Assembly (NCBI RefSeq): GCF_018780075.1
Contig: NZ_JADMKB010000155.1
Span: forward strand, 1 to 38,462
Direction of reading: 5' to 3'
Origin: Hydrogenophaga sp.
GTDB taxonomy: Bacteria > Pseudomonadota > Gammaproteobacteria > Burkholderiales > Burkholderiaceae_C
DNA: 38,462 nt
The position numbers were made by a program, and so were the translations under genes. The notes under the pieces are model-generated. The model was not told the origin of the DNA, did no database searches, and saw only the letters and a program-made list of their open reading frames with translations. This document shows, piece after piece, positions 1 to 8,353 of this stretch (the stretch's first letter is position 1; each line of letters starts with the position of its first letter).

Positions 1-1
1 C

Positions 2-1471
2 CACAACGAGCAGGACACCCCGAGCCTGACCCAGCCGCTGATGTACAAGAAGATCGGTGCACACCCCGGCACGCGCAAGCTGTACGCTGACAAGCTGGCC
101 GCGCAAGGCCTGGGCGAGACGCTCGGCGACGACATGGCCAAGGCCTACCGTGCCGCGCTCGACGCCGGCCGCCACACCGTGGACCCGGTGCTGACCAACT
201 TCAAGAGCAAGTTCGCGGTGGACTGGTCGCCCTTCCTGGGCAAGAAGTGGACCGACGCCGGCGACACCGCCATCCCCATGGCCGAGTGGAAGCGCCTCTC
301 GGACCGTCTCACCACCATCCCAGAGAGCGTGACCCCACACCAGTTGGTGAAGAAGGTGTACGCCGACCGTGCGGCCATGGGCCGTGGTGACATTCCGGTG
401 GACTGGGGCATGGGCGAGCACATGGCCTTTGCCTCGCTGGTGGCCAGTGGTTTCCCGGTGCGCCTGTCGGGCGAAGACTGCGGCCGTGGCACGTTCACTC
501 ACCGCCACGCCGTGATCCACGACCAGAATCGCGAGAAGTGGAACGAAGGCACCTACACGCCGTTGCAGAACGTGGCCGACAACCAGGCGCCGTTCGTCGT
601 GATCGACTCCATCCTGTCCGAAGAGGCGGTGCTGGGCTTCGAGTACGGCTATGCCTCGAACGACCCGAACACGCTCGTGATCTGGGAAGCCCAGTTCGGT
701 GATTTCGCCAACGGTGCGCAGGTCGTGATCGACCAGTTCATCGCCTCCGGCGAGGTGAAGTGGGGCCGCGTCAACGGCATCACGCTGATGTTGCCGCACG
801 GCTACGAAGGCCAGGGCCCCGAGCACAGCTCGGCCCGCCTGGAGCGCTTCATGCAGATGGCCGCCGACACCAACATGCAGCTGGTGCAGCCGACCACGGC
901 CAGCCAGATCTTCCACGTTCTGCGCCGCCAGGTGATCCGCAACCTGCGCAAGCCGCTGATCATCTTCACGCCCAAGTCACTGCTGCGCAACAAGGATGCG
1001 ACCTCGCCGCTGTCCGAGTTCACCAAGGGCGGTTTCCAGACCGTGATTCCGGAGCACGACGCCGATGTGGTGAAGAAGGCCGAGAAGGTCAAGCGCGTGA
1101 TCTGCTGCTCGGGCAAGGTGTACTACGACCTGGTCAAGAAGCGCGAAGAGCGTGGCGACGACGACGTGGCCATCCTGCGCGTGGAGCAGCTGTACCCGTT
1201 CCCGCACAAGGTGTTCGGCGCCGAGCTCAAGAAGTACCCCAACGCCACCGACATCGTGTGGTGCCAGGACGAGCCGCAAAACCAGGGAGCGTGGTTCTTC
1301 GTGCAGCACTACATCCACGAGAACATGCTTGACGGGCAGAAGCTGGGTTATGCCGGCCGTGCCGCGTCGGCGTCGCCGGCCGTGGGTTATGCGCATCTGC
1401 ACCAGGAGCAGCAGAAGACCCTGATCGAAGCCGCTTTCAGCAAGCTCAAGGGCTTCATCCTCACCAAGTAA
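2..1471 (+). CDS. sucA: 2-oxoglutarate dehydrogenase E1 component, C-terminal part (truncated by window edge)
   Basis: E1 is the thiamine-diphosphate enzyme that decarboxylates 2-oxoglutarate and passes the succinyl group to the E2 lipoyl arm in the TCA cycle. The frame is open from base 2 and reads HNEQDTPSLTQPLMYKKI, a typical E1 segment, so the gene starts upstream of the window. About 489 of the usual ~950 residues are present. They include the transketolase-like pyrimidine-binding domain with RLSGEDCGRGTF and HRHAVIHD, the GYEGQGPEHSSAR segment and the C-terminal domain ending KLKGFILTK. The stop is TAA at 1469-1471. sucB follows after 88 bp, whose imperfect GC hairpins I cannot assign. 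Family assignment is certain; only the 5' end is missing. Confidence 0.97.
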   Translation, partial: HNEQDTPSLTQPLMYKKIGAHPGTRKLYADKLAAQGLGETLGDDMAKAYRAALDAGRHTVDPVLTNFKSKFAVDWSPFLGKKWTDAGDTAIPMAEWKRLSDRLTTIPESVTPHQLVKKVYADRAAMGRGDIPVDWGMGEHMAFASLVASGFPVRLSGEDCGRGTFTHRHAVIHDQNREKWNEGTYTPLQNVADNQAPFVVIDSILSEEAVLGFEYGYASNDPNTLVIWEAQFGDFANGAQVVIDQFIASGEVKWGRVNGITLMLPHGYEGQGPEHSSARLERFMQMAADTNMQLVQPTTASQIFHVLRRQVIRNLRKPLIIFTPKSLLRNKDATSPLSEFTKGGFQTVIPEHDADVVKKAEKVKRVICCSGKVYYDLVKKREERGDDDVAILRVEQLYPFPHKVFGAELKKYPNATDIVWCQDEPQNQGAWFFVQHYIHENMLDGQKLGYAGRAASASPAVGYAHLHQEQQKTLIEAAFSKLKGFILTK

Positions 1472-1559
1472 CTGTCGGCCCGTTGATCGGTTGGCCAAGC
1501 GCAGCGCGCCTGGCTGGCCCGACGCCCGACCCTGAACGCAATATCTCTAGGACAAGAAC

Positions 1560-2825
1560 ATGGCAATCGTAGAAGTCAAAGTTCCGCAGCTCTCCGAGTC
1601 CGTGGCCGAGGCCACCCTGCTGCAATGGAAAAAGAAGGTCGGTGACGCCGTCACCGCAGATGAAACCCTGATCGAGATCGAGACCGACAAGGTCGTGCTG
1701 GAATGCCCCGCACCGTCGTCGGGCGTGCTGGTCGAAATCCTCCAGGGCGATGGCGCCACGGTGGCCGCCGAGCAGCTGATCGCGCGCATCGACACCGCCG
1801 CGGTGGCAGGTGCTGCCACGCCTGCTGTCGCTGCGCCCGCTCCGGTGGCCGCCGCCGCGCCCATCGCCGCCCCCGCTGCGGCTGCCGCGGCGTCCACCAG
1901 CAAAGCCGGCGTGGCCATGCCCGCCGCCGCCAAGCTGATGGCCGACAACGGCATGGCCGCCGGCTCGGTGCCCGGCACCGGCAAGGACGGCCGCGTCACC
2001 AAGGGCGACGTGCTCGCCGCCGCGTCGGCACCCAAGGCCGCTGTCGCCGCCCCCGCTGCCATCCCCACCGGCGCACCGACCAAGGTGTTGCCGCAGGTGG
2101 CCACGGTCGCGCCCGACCTCGGCGACCGCCCTGAAGAGCGCGTGCCCATGACGCGTCTGCGTGCCCGCGTGGCCGAGCGCCTGCTGCAGTCGCAGGCCAC
2201 CAACGCCATCCTGACCACGTTCAATGAAATCAACATGGCCCCGGTCATGGAGATGCGCAAGCGCATGCAGGAACGGTTCGAGAAGGAACACGGCGTGAAG
2301 CTGGGCTTCATGAGCTTCTTCGTGAAGGCCGCTGTGCACGCGCTCAAGAAGTTCCCGGTGCTGAACGCCTCGGTGGACGGCAACGACATCGTCTACCACG
2401 GCTACTTCGACATCGGTATCGCGGTGGGTTCGCCGCGCGGTCTGGTGGTGCCCATCCTGCGCAACGCCGACCAAATGAGCTTTGCCGAGATCGAGAAGAA
2501 GATCGCCGAGTTTGGCCAGAAAGCCAAAGACGGCAAGCTGGGCATGGACGACATGACCGGTGGCACGTTCTCCATTTCCAACGGCGGCACTTTCGGTTCG
2601 ATGATGTCCACCCCCATCATCAACCCGCCGCAGTCGGCCATCCTGGGCGTGCACGCCACCAAGGACCGCGCCATGGTCGAAAACGGCCAGGTGGTGGTTC
2701 GCCCGATGAACTACTTCGCCATGTCCTACGACCACCGCATCATCGACGGCCGCGAAGCCGTGCTGGGCCTGGTGGCCATGAAGGAAGCGCTGGAAGACCC
2801 GGCCCGCCTCTTGTTCGACATCTGA
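1560..2825 (+). CDS. sucB: Dihydrolipoyllysine-residue succinyltransferase (E2 of 2-oxoglutarate dehydrogenase)
   Basis: E2 is the core of the 2-oxoglutarate dehydrogenase complex and transfers succinyl from lipoyl-lysine to CoA. The 421-aa protein shows the expected order. A lipoyl domain (about residues 1-77) carries the lipoylated lysine in ETDKVVLE at K44. An Ala/Pro-rich swinging linker covers about 80-115. The E3-binding domain lies at about 116-155 ([11 protein letters not shown]). The catalytic domain from about 190 ends with the active-site motif DHRIIDG (H392, D396). The start is ATG at 1560, with AGGA about 9 bases upstream. It sits between sucA and lpdA, presumably as one transcript. 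Linker length and composition are normal for the family. Confidence 0.98.
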   Translation: MAIVEVKVPQLSESVAEATLLQWKKKVGDAVTADETLIEIETDKVVLECPAPSSGVLVEILQGDGATVAAEQLIARIDTAAVAGAATPAVAAPAPVAAAAPIAAPAAAAAASTSKAGVAMPAAAKLMADNGMAAGSVPGTGKDGRVTKGDVLAAASAPKAAVAAPAAIPTGAPTKVLPQVATVAPDLGDRPEERVPMTRLRARVAERLLQSQATNAILTTFNEINMAPVMEMRKRMQERFEKEHGVKLGFMSFFVKAAVHALKKFPVLNASVDGNDIVYHGYFDIGIAVGSPRGLVVPILRNADQMSFAEIEKKIAEFGQKAKDGKLGMDDMTGGTFSISNGGTFGSMMSTPIINPPQSAILGVHATKDRAMVENGQVVVRPMNYFAMSYDHRIIDGREAVLGLVAMKEALEDPARLLFDI

Positions 2826-2841
2826 TCGAACAGCGAAATTG

Positions 2842-2865
2842 CAGACGCCCCTTCGGGGGCGTTTG
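2842..2865 (+). terminator. Stem-loop between sucB and lpdA (attenuator or mRNA processing/stability element)
   Basis: Seven perfect GC-rich pairs (ACGCCCC with GGGGCGT) enclose a TTCG tetraloop. Three further pairs, one of them G-U, extend the stem outward. Only a short TTTG follows, so this is a weak intrinsic terminator at best. Its place inside an operon 23 bp before lpdA suggests partial termination or 3'-end protection of the sucAB message, giving E3 separate stoichiometry. That role is inference. Confidence 0.55.
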
Positions 2866-2888
2866 TCCAACCCCATTCAGGAACAAAC

Positions 2889-4316
2889 ATGTCTCAAGCA
2901 TTTGACGTCGTCGTGATCGGCGCCGGCCCCGGCGGCTACATCGCTGCCATCCGCGCGGCCCAGCTGGGTTTCAAGGTCGCGTGCATCGACGAGTGGAAAA
3001 ACGCCGCTGGCGGCCCCGCCCCGGGCGGCACCTGCACCAACGTGGGCTGCATTCCCTCCAAGGCGCTGCTTCAGTCCAGCGAGCACTTCGAGCACGCCAA
3101 CCACCACTTCGCCGATCACGGCATCAGCACCGGCAAGGTGACGATGGACGTGGCCAAGATGGTGGGCCGCAAGGACACCGTCGTGAAGCAGAACAACGAC
3201 GGCATCCTCTACCTGTTCAAGAAGAACAAGGTCACGTTCTTCCACGGCCGGGGTTCGTTCGCCAAAGCTGCTGAAGGTGGTTACGAAGTCCAGGTGACGG
3301 GCGAGAAGCCTGAAACGCTGGTGGGCAAGCAGGTCATCGTGGCCACGGGCTCCAACGCCCGCGCGTTGCCCGGCACGCTGTTCGATGAAGACACCGTGCT
3401 GTCCAACGACGGCGCGCTGCGCATCGGCGCGGTGCCGAAGAAGCTGGTGCTGATCGGTTCTGGCGTGATCGGCCTGGAAATGGGCTCGGTCTGGCGCCGC
3501 CTGGGGTCCGACGTCACCATCCTCGAAGGCCTGCCGACCTTCCTGGGCGCGGTGGACGAGCAGATCGCCAAGGAAGCCAAGAAGGCCTTCGACAAGCAGG
3601 GGCTGAAGATCGAGCTCGGCGTGACCGTGGGCGAGATCAAGACCGGCAAGAAGGGCGTGAACGTCGCCTACACCAACGCCAAGGGCGAAGCCCTGACGCT
3701 GGACGCCGACAAGCTGATCGTCTCGATCGGCCGCGTGCCCAACACCATCGGCCTGAACGCCGAAGCCGTGGGCCTGGCGCTGGACGAGCGCGGCGCCATC
3801 ATGGTGGACGCCGAGTGCAAAACCAACCTGCCGGGCGTCTGGGCGGTGGGCGACGTGGTGCGCGGCCCCATGCTGGCGCACAAGGCGGAAGAGGAGGGCG
3901 TGGCCGTGGCCGAGCGCATCGCCGGCCAGCACGGGCACGTCAACTTCAACACTATTCCCTGGGTCATCTACACCAGCCCCGAGATCGCCTGGGTCGGCCG
4001 CACCGAGCAGCAGCTCAAGGCGGATGGCGTGGCGTACAAGGCCGGCACCTTCCCGTTCCTGGCCAACGGCCGCGCACGCGCGCTGGGCGACACGACCGGC
4101 ATGGTCAAGTTCCTGGCCGACGCGACCACGGACGAGATCCTGGGTGTGCACATCGTGGGTCCGATGGCCTCCGAACTGATCTCCGAGGCCGTGGTGGCGA
4201 TGGAGTTCAAGGCCAGCGCCGAAGACATCGCCCGCATCTGCCACGCGCACCCGTCGCTGTCCGAGGCGACGAAGGAAGCCGCTCTGGCGGTGGACAAGCG
4301 AACCCTGAACTTCTGA
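2889..4316 (+). CDS. lpdA: Dihydrolipoyl dehydrogenase (E3)
   Basis: This FAD enzyme reoxidises dihydrolipoyl groups of E2 with NAD+. The 475-aa protein begins with the FAD-binding motif GAGPGG (11-16) and has the redox disulfide in [13 protein letters not shown] (C49 and C54). A second nucleotide-binding motif, [13 protein letters not shown], binds NAD. The C-terminal dimerisation domain supplies HAHPSLSE (H454, E459). Relative to the E. coli enzyme there is a short Gly/Pro-rich insertion (GGPAPGG) just before the first active-site cysteine. I know this insertion from the E3 partner of 2-oxoglutarate dehydrogenase in related betaproteobacteria. ATG at 2889 is preceded by CAGGAACAAAC. zapE follows after 13 bp. 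Confidence 0.97.
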   Translation: MSQAFDVVVIGAGPGGYIAAIRAAQLGFKVACIDEWKNAAGGPAPGGTCTNVGCIPSKALLQSSEHFEHANHHFADHGISTGKVTMDVAKMVGRKDTVVKQNNDGILYLFKKNKVTFFHGRGSFAKAAEGGYEVQVTGEKPETLVGKQVIVATGSNARALPGTLFDEDTVLSNDGALRIGAVPKKLVLIGSGVIGLEMGSVWRRLGSDVTILEGLPTFLGAVDEQIAKEAKKAFDKQGLKIELGVTVGEIKTGKKGVNVAYTNAKGEALTLDADKLIVSIGRVPNTIGLNAEAVGLALDERGAIMVDAECKTNLPGVWAVGDVVRGPMLAHKAEEEGVAVAERIAGQHGHVNFNTIPWVIYTSPEIAWVGRTEQQLKADGVAYKAGTFPFLANGRARALGDTTGMVKFLADATTDEILGVHIVGPMASELISEAVVAMEFKASAEDIARICHAHPSLSEATKEAALAVDKRTLNF

Positions 4317-4329
4317 TCCGGGTTCGCCC

Positions 4330-5427
4330 TTGTCGGTCCGCAGCACCTACGAGGCCGCGCTCCAGGAGCGCGGCTACACCACCGACCCCGCCCAGCAGCG
4401 TGCCATCGACGCGCTGGAGCGGTGTGCCGCCGAATGGGCGACGTACAAGCAGCGCCGTTCCAATGCGCTGAAGAAGATGTTCGTCAAGCCGGAGATCCCG
4501 CGTGGCGTCTACATGTTCGGCGGGGTGGGGCGGGGCAAGAGCTTCCTGATGGACTGCTTCTACAACGCGGTTCCGATCCGGCGCAAGACGCGCCTGCACT
4601 TTCACGAGTTCATGCGCGAGGTGCACCGCGAACTGCGCGACCTGCAAGGCACGGTGAACCCGCTGGACGAGCTGGGTGCGCGCATGGCCAAGCGCTACAA
4701 GCTCATCTGCTTCGACGAGTTCCATGTGGCCGACGTGACCGACGCCATGATCCTGCACCGCCTGCTGGACGCGCTGTTCAAGGCCGGTGTGGGGTTCGTC
4801 ACTACCTCCAACTTCCACCCCGATGGCCTGTACCCGGAGGGTCTGCACCGCGACCGAATCCTGCCCGCCATCGAGCTGCTGAAATCGCGGCTGGAGGTGC
4901 TCAGTGTGGACAACGGCACCGACTACCGCCAGCGCACGCTGACCCACATCCAGCTCTACCATTGCCCGCTGGGCCCTGCGGCCGATGCGGCCATGGAGCA
5001 AACGTTTGGCGAGCTGGCTGAAATGGCCGACCAGGACCCGGTGATGCACATCGAGGCGCGGCAGATCCGGGCACTGCGCCGCGCGGGTGGCGTGATCTGG
5101 TTCGACTTCCGCACGCTCTGCGGCGGTCCACGCTCGCAAAACGACTACCTGGAAATTGCCACCCAGTTCCACACGCTGATGTTGTCCAACGTGCCGCAGA
5201 TGGCGGTGCGGCAGGCTTCGGAGGCGCGGCGCTTTACCTGGCTCATCGATGTGCTGTATGACCGGCGTGTCAAGCTGGTGATGTCGGCGGCGGTACCACC
5301 GGATCAGCTGTACACCGAAGGTCCGATGTCGCACGAATTTCCCCGCACGGTCTCTCGGCTCACCGAAATGCAATCGGCGGAGTTCCTGGCGCTGGAGCAC
5401 CGGCAGGTGGACACTGGCCTGACCTGA
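4330..5427 (+). CDS. zapE: AFG1-family ATPase, cell-division protein ZapE
   Basis: ZapE is an AAA+-like P-loop ATPase; in E. coli it associates with the Z ring and is needed under low oxygen or heat, and its mitochondrial relative AFG1/LACE1 acts in respiratory-complex quality control. The 365-aa protein has Walker A GGVGRGKS (64-71), Walker B LICFDE (125-130) and the sensor-like TTSNFHPDGLYP, all typical. The start is TTG at 4330, giving MSVRSTYEAAL; no ATG lies near the conserved N-terminus and the match begins here, but there is no strong Shine-Dalgarno site. Spacing of 13 bp from lpdA implies cotranscription with the odh genes, a common Burkholderiales arrangement. The stop codon lies inside the inverted repeat at 5418-5448. 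Confidence 0.93.
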   Translation: MSVRSTYEAALQERGYTTDPAQQRAIDALERCAAEWATYKQRRSNALKKMFVKPEIPRGVYMFGGVGRGKSFLMDCFYNAVPIRRKTRLHFHEFMREVHRELRDLQGTVNPLDELGARMAKRYKLICFDEFHVADVTDAMILHRLLDALFKAGVGFVTTSNFHPDGLYPEGLHRDRILPAIELLKSRLEVLSVDNGTDYRQRTLTHIQLYHCPLGPAADAAMEQTFGELAEMADQDPVMHIEARQIRALRRAGGVIWFDFRTLCGGPRSQNDYLEIATQFHTLMLSNVPQMAVRQASEARRFTWLIDVLYDRRVKLVMSAAVPPDQLYTEGPMSHEFPRTVSRLTEMQSAEFLALEHRQVDTGLT

Positions 5428-5448
5428 TCCCGGGGTGGTCAGGTCAGG
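5418..5448. terminator. Inverted repeat containing both stop codons of convergent zapE and the PP2C gene
   Basis: CCTGACCTGA (5418-5427) and TCAGGTCAGG (5439-5448) are perfect complements separated by 11 bases. Each arm ends in the stop codon of one gene, so both proteins finish with Leu-Thr-stop from the same ten bases. Symmetry makes it usable from either strand. No T-tract follows on either side, so intrinsic termination is uncertain. Confidence 0.5.
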
Positions 5449-6197
5449 GGTTCGAGCTTGACGATGGTGATGGACAGGTTGTCGCCCATGCCTTTGGCCC
5501 GCGAGCGGGCCTTCTGGATCAGGAACTCACACGCTTCGCGGGGCGAGAGCATCGCGATGGTGCTCGCCAGTTCTTCCGGTGTGAAGTAGTGCCAGACGCC
5601 GTCGCTGCAGGCCATGATCGCGTCGCCGGGGCTCAGTTGCTGGACCACATGGATGTCCACCGGCGGGTCGTTGTCGGTGCCCAGGCAACCCATGAGGATG
5701 TTGGAGTGCGGGTGATCGAGCGCCTCTTCTTCCGTGATCTCGCCCTGGTTCACCAGGGTCTGCACATAAGAGTGGTCCATGGTGCGGAACACCAGCGCGC
5801 CGTTGCGGAAGTGGTAGATGCGCGAGTCGCCAGCGTGTATCCAGTGGCTGCTGCCACCCGGGTTGATGAGGAAGGCCGAAATGGTGCTGTGCGGTTCCTG
5901 TTCGGCCGACACCGCGGTCAGCTTGATCACCAGGTGTGACTCTTCCACGATCTGTCGCAGCAGCGACGAGGCGTCGTCGGTCTCCGGGTCGTAGCGTTCG
6001 AACAGCTGGCGCGAGGTCAGCATCACCTGGTCGGAGGCCTTGCGACCGCCACTGCGTCCCCCCATCCCGTCGGCCACCACGGCCAGCAGGCAAGCGCTTT
6101 CGCGGGGATGGTGCAGCAGGCACACCTGATCCTGCTGGTAGTCTCGGTCACCCCGGTGAATGCCGGTGGACGCGTGAATGCGATAGCCTTTGGACAT
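5439..6197 (-). CDS. PP2C-family serine/threonine protein phosphatase
   Basis: A 252-aa soluble, metal-dependent phosphatase of the bacterial Stp/PrpC type that removes phosphate from Ser/Thr residues. Visible motifs are GDRDYQQDQ near residue 16 (D23 a likely metal ligand), VVADGMGG (D43-G47), HAGDSRIY, the flap-like region QGEITEEEA, CSDGVWHY and the closing DNLSITIVKL. I chose ATG at 6197 (MSKGYRIHAST) because family similarity starts there; the frame stays open further upstream but without similarity. The Shine-Dalgarno site is poor. No Hanks-type kinase is adjacent, so its substrate is unknown. It diverges from the helicase gene across 152 bp and converges on zapE with 11 bp between stops. 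Confidence 0.88.
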   Translation of the reverse strand: MSKGYRIHASTGIHRGDRDYQQDQVCLLHHPRESACLLAVVADGMGGRSGGRKASDQVMLTSRQLFERYDPETDDASSLLRQIVEESHLVIKLTAVSAEQEPHSTISAFLINPGGSSHWIHAGDSRIYHFRNGALVFRTMDHSYVQTLVNQGEITEEEALDHPHSNILMGCLGTDNDPPVDIHVVQQLSPGDAIMACSDGVWHYFTPEELASTIAMLSPREACEFLIQKARSRAKGMGDNLSITIVKLEPLT

Positions 6198-6221
6198 GGG
6201 AATTCGTTGTGAGAATGAAGC

Positions 6222-6250
6222 AGTATGCCGGTGACGTGTCGGATGGTAAC
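6222..6250 (-). promoter_or_regulatory. Possible sigma70 promoter for the PP2C gene
   Basis: On the minus strand GTTACC (6250-6245) is followed after 17 bases by CATACT (6227-6222), matching 3/6 and 4/6 of the consensus. It would give a leader of about 20-25 bases to the ATG at 6197. It overlaps the candidate promoter of the divergent helicase gene. Confidence 0.3.
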
Positions 6251-6259
6251 CACTAAATT
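6231..6259 (+). promoter_or_regulatory. Possible sigma70 promoter for the DinG-type helicase
   Basis: GTGACG (6231-6236), a 17-base spacer and TAAATT (6254-6259) each match four of six consensus positions. Transcription would begin near 6266, about 84 bases before the GTG start. I see no LexA-type CTGT-N8-ACAG box in the 152-bp divergent spacer, so SOS control like that of E. coli dinG is not evident. Confidence 0.35.
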
Positions 6260-6349
6260 CTGTGCCGGATTGGCTTGTCACCAAAACCGAACACATCGGC
6301 GCCGGGTCACCCAAACCGTGGTGCCAGGCGAGAGCGGCAGGAGCCCCGG

Positions 6350-8353
6350 GTGACCTCGGTCACCGACCGGGTCTCTCAAACGCTGTCGGCCCATGGCCCG
6401 CTGGCGGCGTCACCCGGCTTTGTGTACCGCGAGGCGCAGGTCACGATGGCGGCGGCGGTGGCCGACGCCATCGATGGTGGGCGCTTGTTGGCGGTGGAGG
6501 CGGGCACCGGCGTTGGCAAGACGCTGGCCTACCTGGTGCCGCTGTTGCTCAGCGGCCGGCGCGCGCTCTTGTCCACCGCCACCCAGGCCCTGCAGGAACA
6601 GCTGTTTGCACGGGACATTCCCGCGCTGACACAGACATTGGGCATGCCGGTTCGTGTGGCCATGCTCAAGGGGCGATCCAGCTACCTGTGTGTGCACCGT
6701 CTCGCCCAGGCGGTCGACGTGCCATCGCGCGGGATCGACCCCGCGCAGGCCTCGCGGCTGGATCAGCTGCGGCAATGGGCGGGGCAGACGCAGCGCGGCG
6801 ATCTGGCCGAACTGCCGTGGCTGGACGAGCGCTCGGCCTTGCGTCCCCAGATCACTTCGACCCGCGACAACTGTTTGCGCGACACCTGCCCCCGACGGGA
6901 GGGGTGTCACGTGAACCGCGCAAGACACGAGGCGTTGCAGGCGCATTGGGTGGTCATCAATCACCACCTGTTTTTCTCCAGCCTGCACGGTGAAGGCGCC
7001 TGGCTCGGCGGCCTCCTGGAACGTGCCGAGGTGGTGGTGTTTGACGAGGCCCACCGCTTGAACGCGACCGGCGTCGAGCTCATGGCCGAGTCGGTGGGCA
7101 GCGGGTCGTTGCGCGCGCTCGCTCGGGACGTGTTGAATCTGGCCCCACGGTGGGCGAGCGGCCAGCGCGCCTGGGCGCACCTGGCGCTGGTGCTGGACCA
7201 GGCGGCGGGCACGCCACCCCCGTGCCCAACCGGCCGACACCGCTGGCTGAGCGCACCAAAGGACGAACGCTGGTCGGCATGGATCATGACCGTGACCCGG
7301 GCCTTGCGTGCCGTGGTGTCCGCGCTGCAGGCGACCGCGGGCGCGGCGGCCGAGATGGATGGACTGCACCGCCAGGCGCACGATCTGTGGACGGGGTGGG
7401 GCCAGCTGATCCGGTCCGGCAACGCCGTTGAAGACGCCACCACCGTGATGTGGCTGGACGCGGGCGCGGCGGGCTGGGCGCTGGTGCGAGCGTCGATCGA
7501 CGCGTCCCGGCACATCGGTGACGCGCTCGAACTGGCCGGCACGGGACGAAGCTGGGTGTTCACGTCCGCCACGCTGGGCACCGAAGACACCCTGGCCTGG
7601 TTCACGGAACCGCTGGGCCTGCGGCATCACCCGCTCATGCGCACGCTGCGGGTGCCCAGCCCGTTCGATCATGCTCGGCAACTGGCCCTGCACGTGCCGG
7701 ACGATCTGCCGGAGCCGGCCGACCCCCGCCACACGCCCGTGTTGGCCCAGGCAGTCGCGCGCTGGGCCACTCGGCTCGGCGGACACACCCTCGTGCTGAC
7801 CACCACGCTGCGGGCCTCGGCCCGACTGACGGAGGCCTTGCAGCAGATGGTGGGTGACGGGGAGCGCGAACCGCTGCAATTGTTGTGCGAAGGGCAGATG
7901 TCGAGGCGCGCACTGCTGGCCCGGTTTCGGGTCGCCGGACGCGGGGAGGGGGCCGGCGCGGTGCTGGTGGCCTCGATGGCCTTCTGGGAAGGCGTGGACC
8001 TGGCTGGCCAGGTGCTGCAGTTGCTGGTGATCGACAAGCTGCCGTTTCCGCCACCCGACGATCCGCTGGTCGCGGCCCGCGCCCGCCAGCATGAGGCCGA
8101 GGGGCGAAGCGCCTTCCGCTACAGCTACCTGCCCCAGGCGGCTCTGGCCCTCAAACAGGGTGCGGGGCGTTTGATCCGCAGTGAAACCGATCAGGGGGTG
8201 TTGGTCGTGGCCGACCGACGGCTGCTCACGCGCTCATACGGCAACGACCTGCTGGACGCCCTGCCGCCCATGCGCCGCCTCCTGGACGAGGCGGAACTGC
8301 TGGAGGAGCTCGATCAGCTGGCGCTCACCAGAGTTTCCACCAAGGGCTGCTGA
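6350..8353 (+). CDS. dinG: ATP-dependent DNA helicase, DinG/YoaA (XPD-like iron-sulfur) family
   Basis: A superfamily 2 helicase expected to unwind DNA 5'-3' during repair or removal of R-loops and recombination intermediates. Numbered from GTG 6350 (667 aa): Walker A AGTGVGKT at 51-58; four cysteines C114, C175, C180 and C186 placed as in the XPD/DinG 4Fe-4S domain; DEAH at 232-235; and C-terminal motifs MAFWEGVDLAG and GAGRLIRSETDQG. GTG 6350 is preferred because AGGAG lies six bases upstream; an in-frame TTG at 6275 would add 25 poorly supported residues. It could be YoaA rather than DinG. Its last 29 bases overlap the 3' end of bamD on the other strand. Confidence 0.9.
   Translation: MTSVTDRVSQTLSAHGPLAASPGFVYREAQVTMAAAVADAIDGGRLLAVEAGTGVGKTLAYLVPLLLSGRRALLSTATQALQEQLFARDIPALTQTLGMPVRVAMLKGRSSYLCVHRLAQAVDVPSRGIDPAQASRLDQLRQWAGQTQRGDLAELPWLDERSALRPQITSTRDNCLRDTCPRREGCHVNRARHEALQAHWVVINHHLFFSSLHGEGAWLGGLLERAEVVVFDEAHRLNATGVELMAESVGSGSLRALARDVLNLAPRWASGQRAWAHLALVLDQAAGTPPPCPTGRHRWLSAPKDERWSAWIMTVTRALRAVVSALQATAGAAAEMDGLHRQAHDLWTGWGQLIRSGNAVEDATTVMWLDAGAAGWALVRASIDASRHIGDALELAGTGRSWVFTSATLGTEDTLAWFTEPLGLRHHPLMRTLRVPSPFDHARQLALHVPDDLPEPADPRHTPVLAQAVARWATRLGGHTLVLTTTLRASARLTEALQQMVGDGEREPLQLLCEGQMSRRALLARFRVAGRGEGAGAVLVASMAFWEGVDLAGQVLQLLVIDKLPFPPPDDPLVAARARQHEAEGRSAFRYSYLPQAALALKQGAGRLIRSETDQGVLVVADRRLLTRSYGNDLLDALPPMRRLLDEAELLEELDQLALTRVSTKGC

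Noticed and set aside
1800..1910. Alanine/proline-rich repetitive sequence in sucB
   Set aside because: It is the normal flexible linker of an E2 acyltransferase.
2980..3060. Insertion before the active-site disulfide of LpdA as an unusual feature
   Set aside because: The Gly/Pro-rich insertion is the normal form of this enzyme in related betaproteobacteria.
2877..4346. A 489-codon open frame on the minus strand opposite lpdA
   Set aside because: It mirrors the coding strand of a certain gene and has no family motif or ribosome binding site.
6198..6349. SOS (LexA) box upstream of the DinG-type helicase
   Set aside because: No CTGT-N8-ACAG pattern or close variant is present in the divergent spacer.
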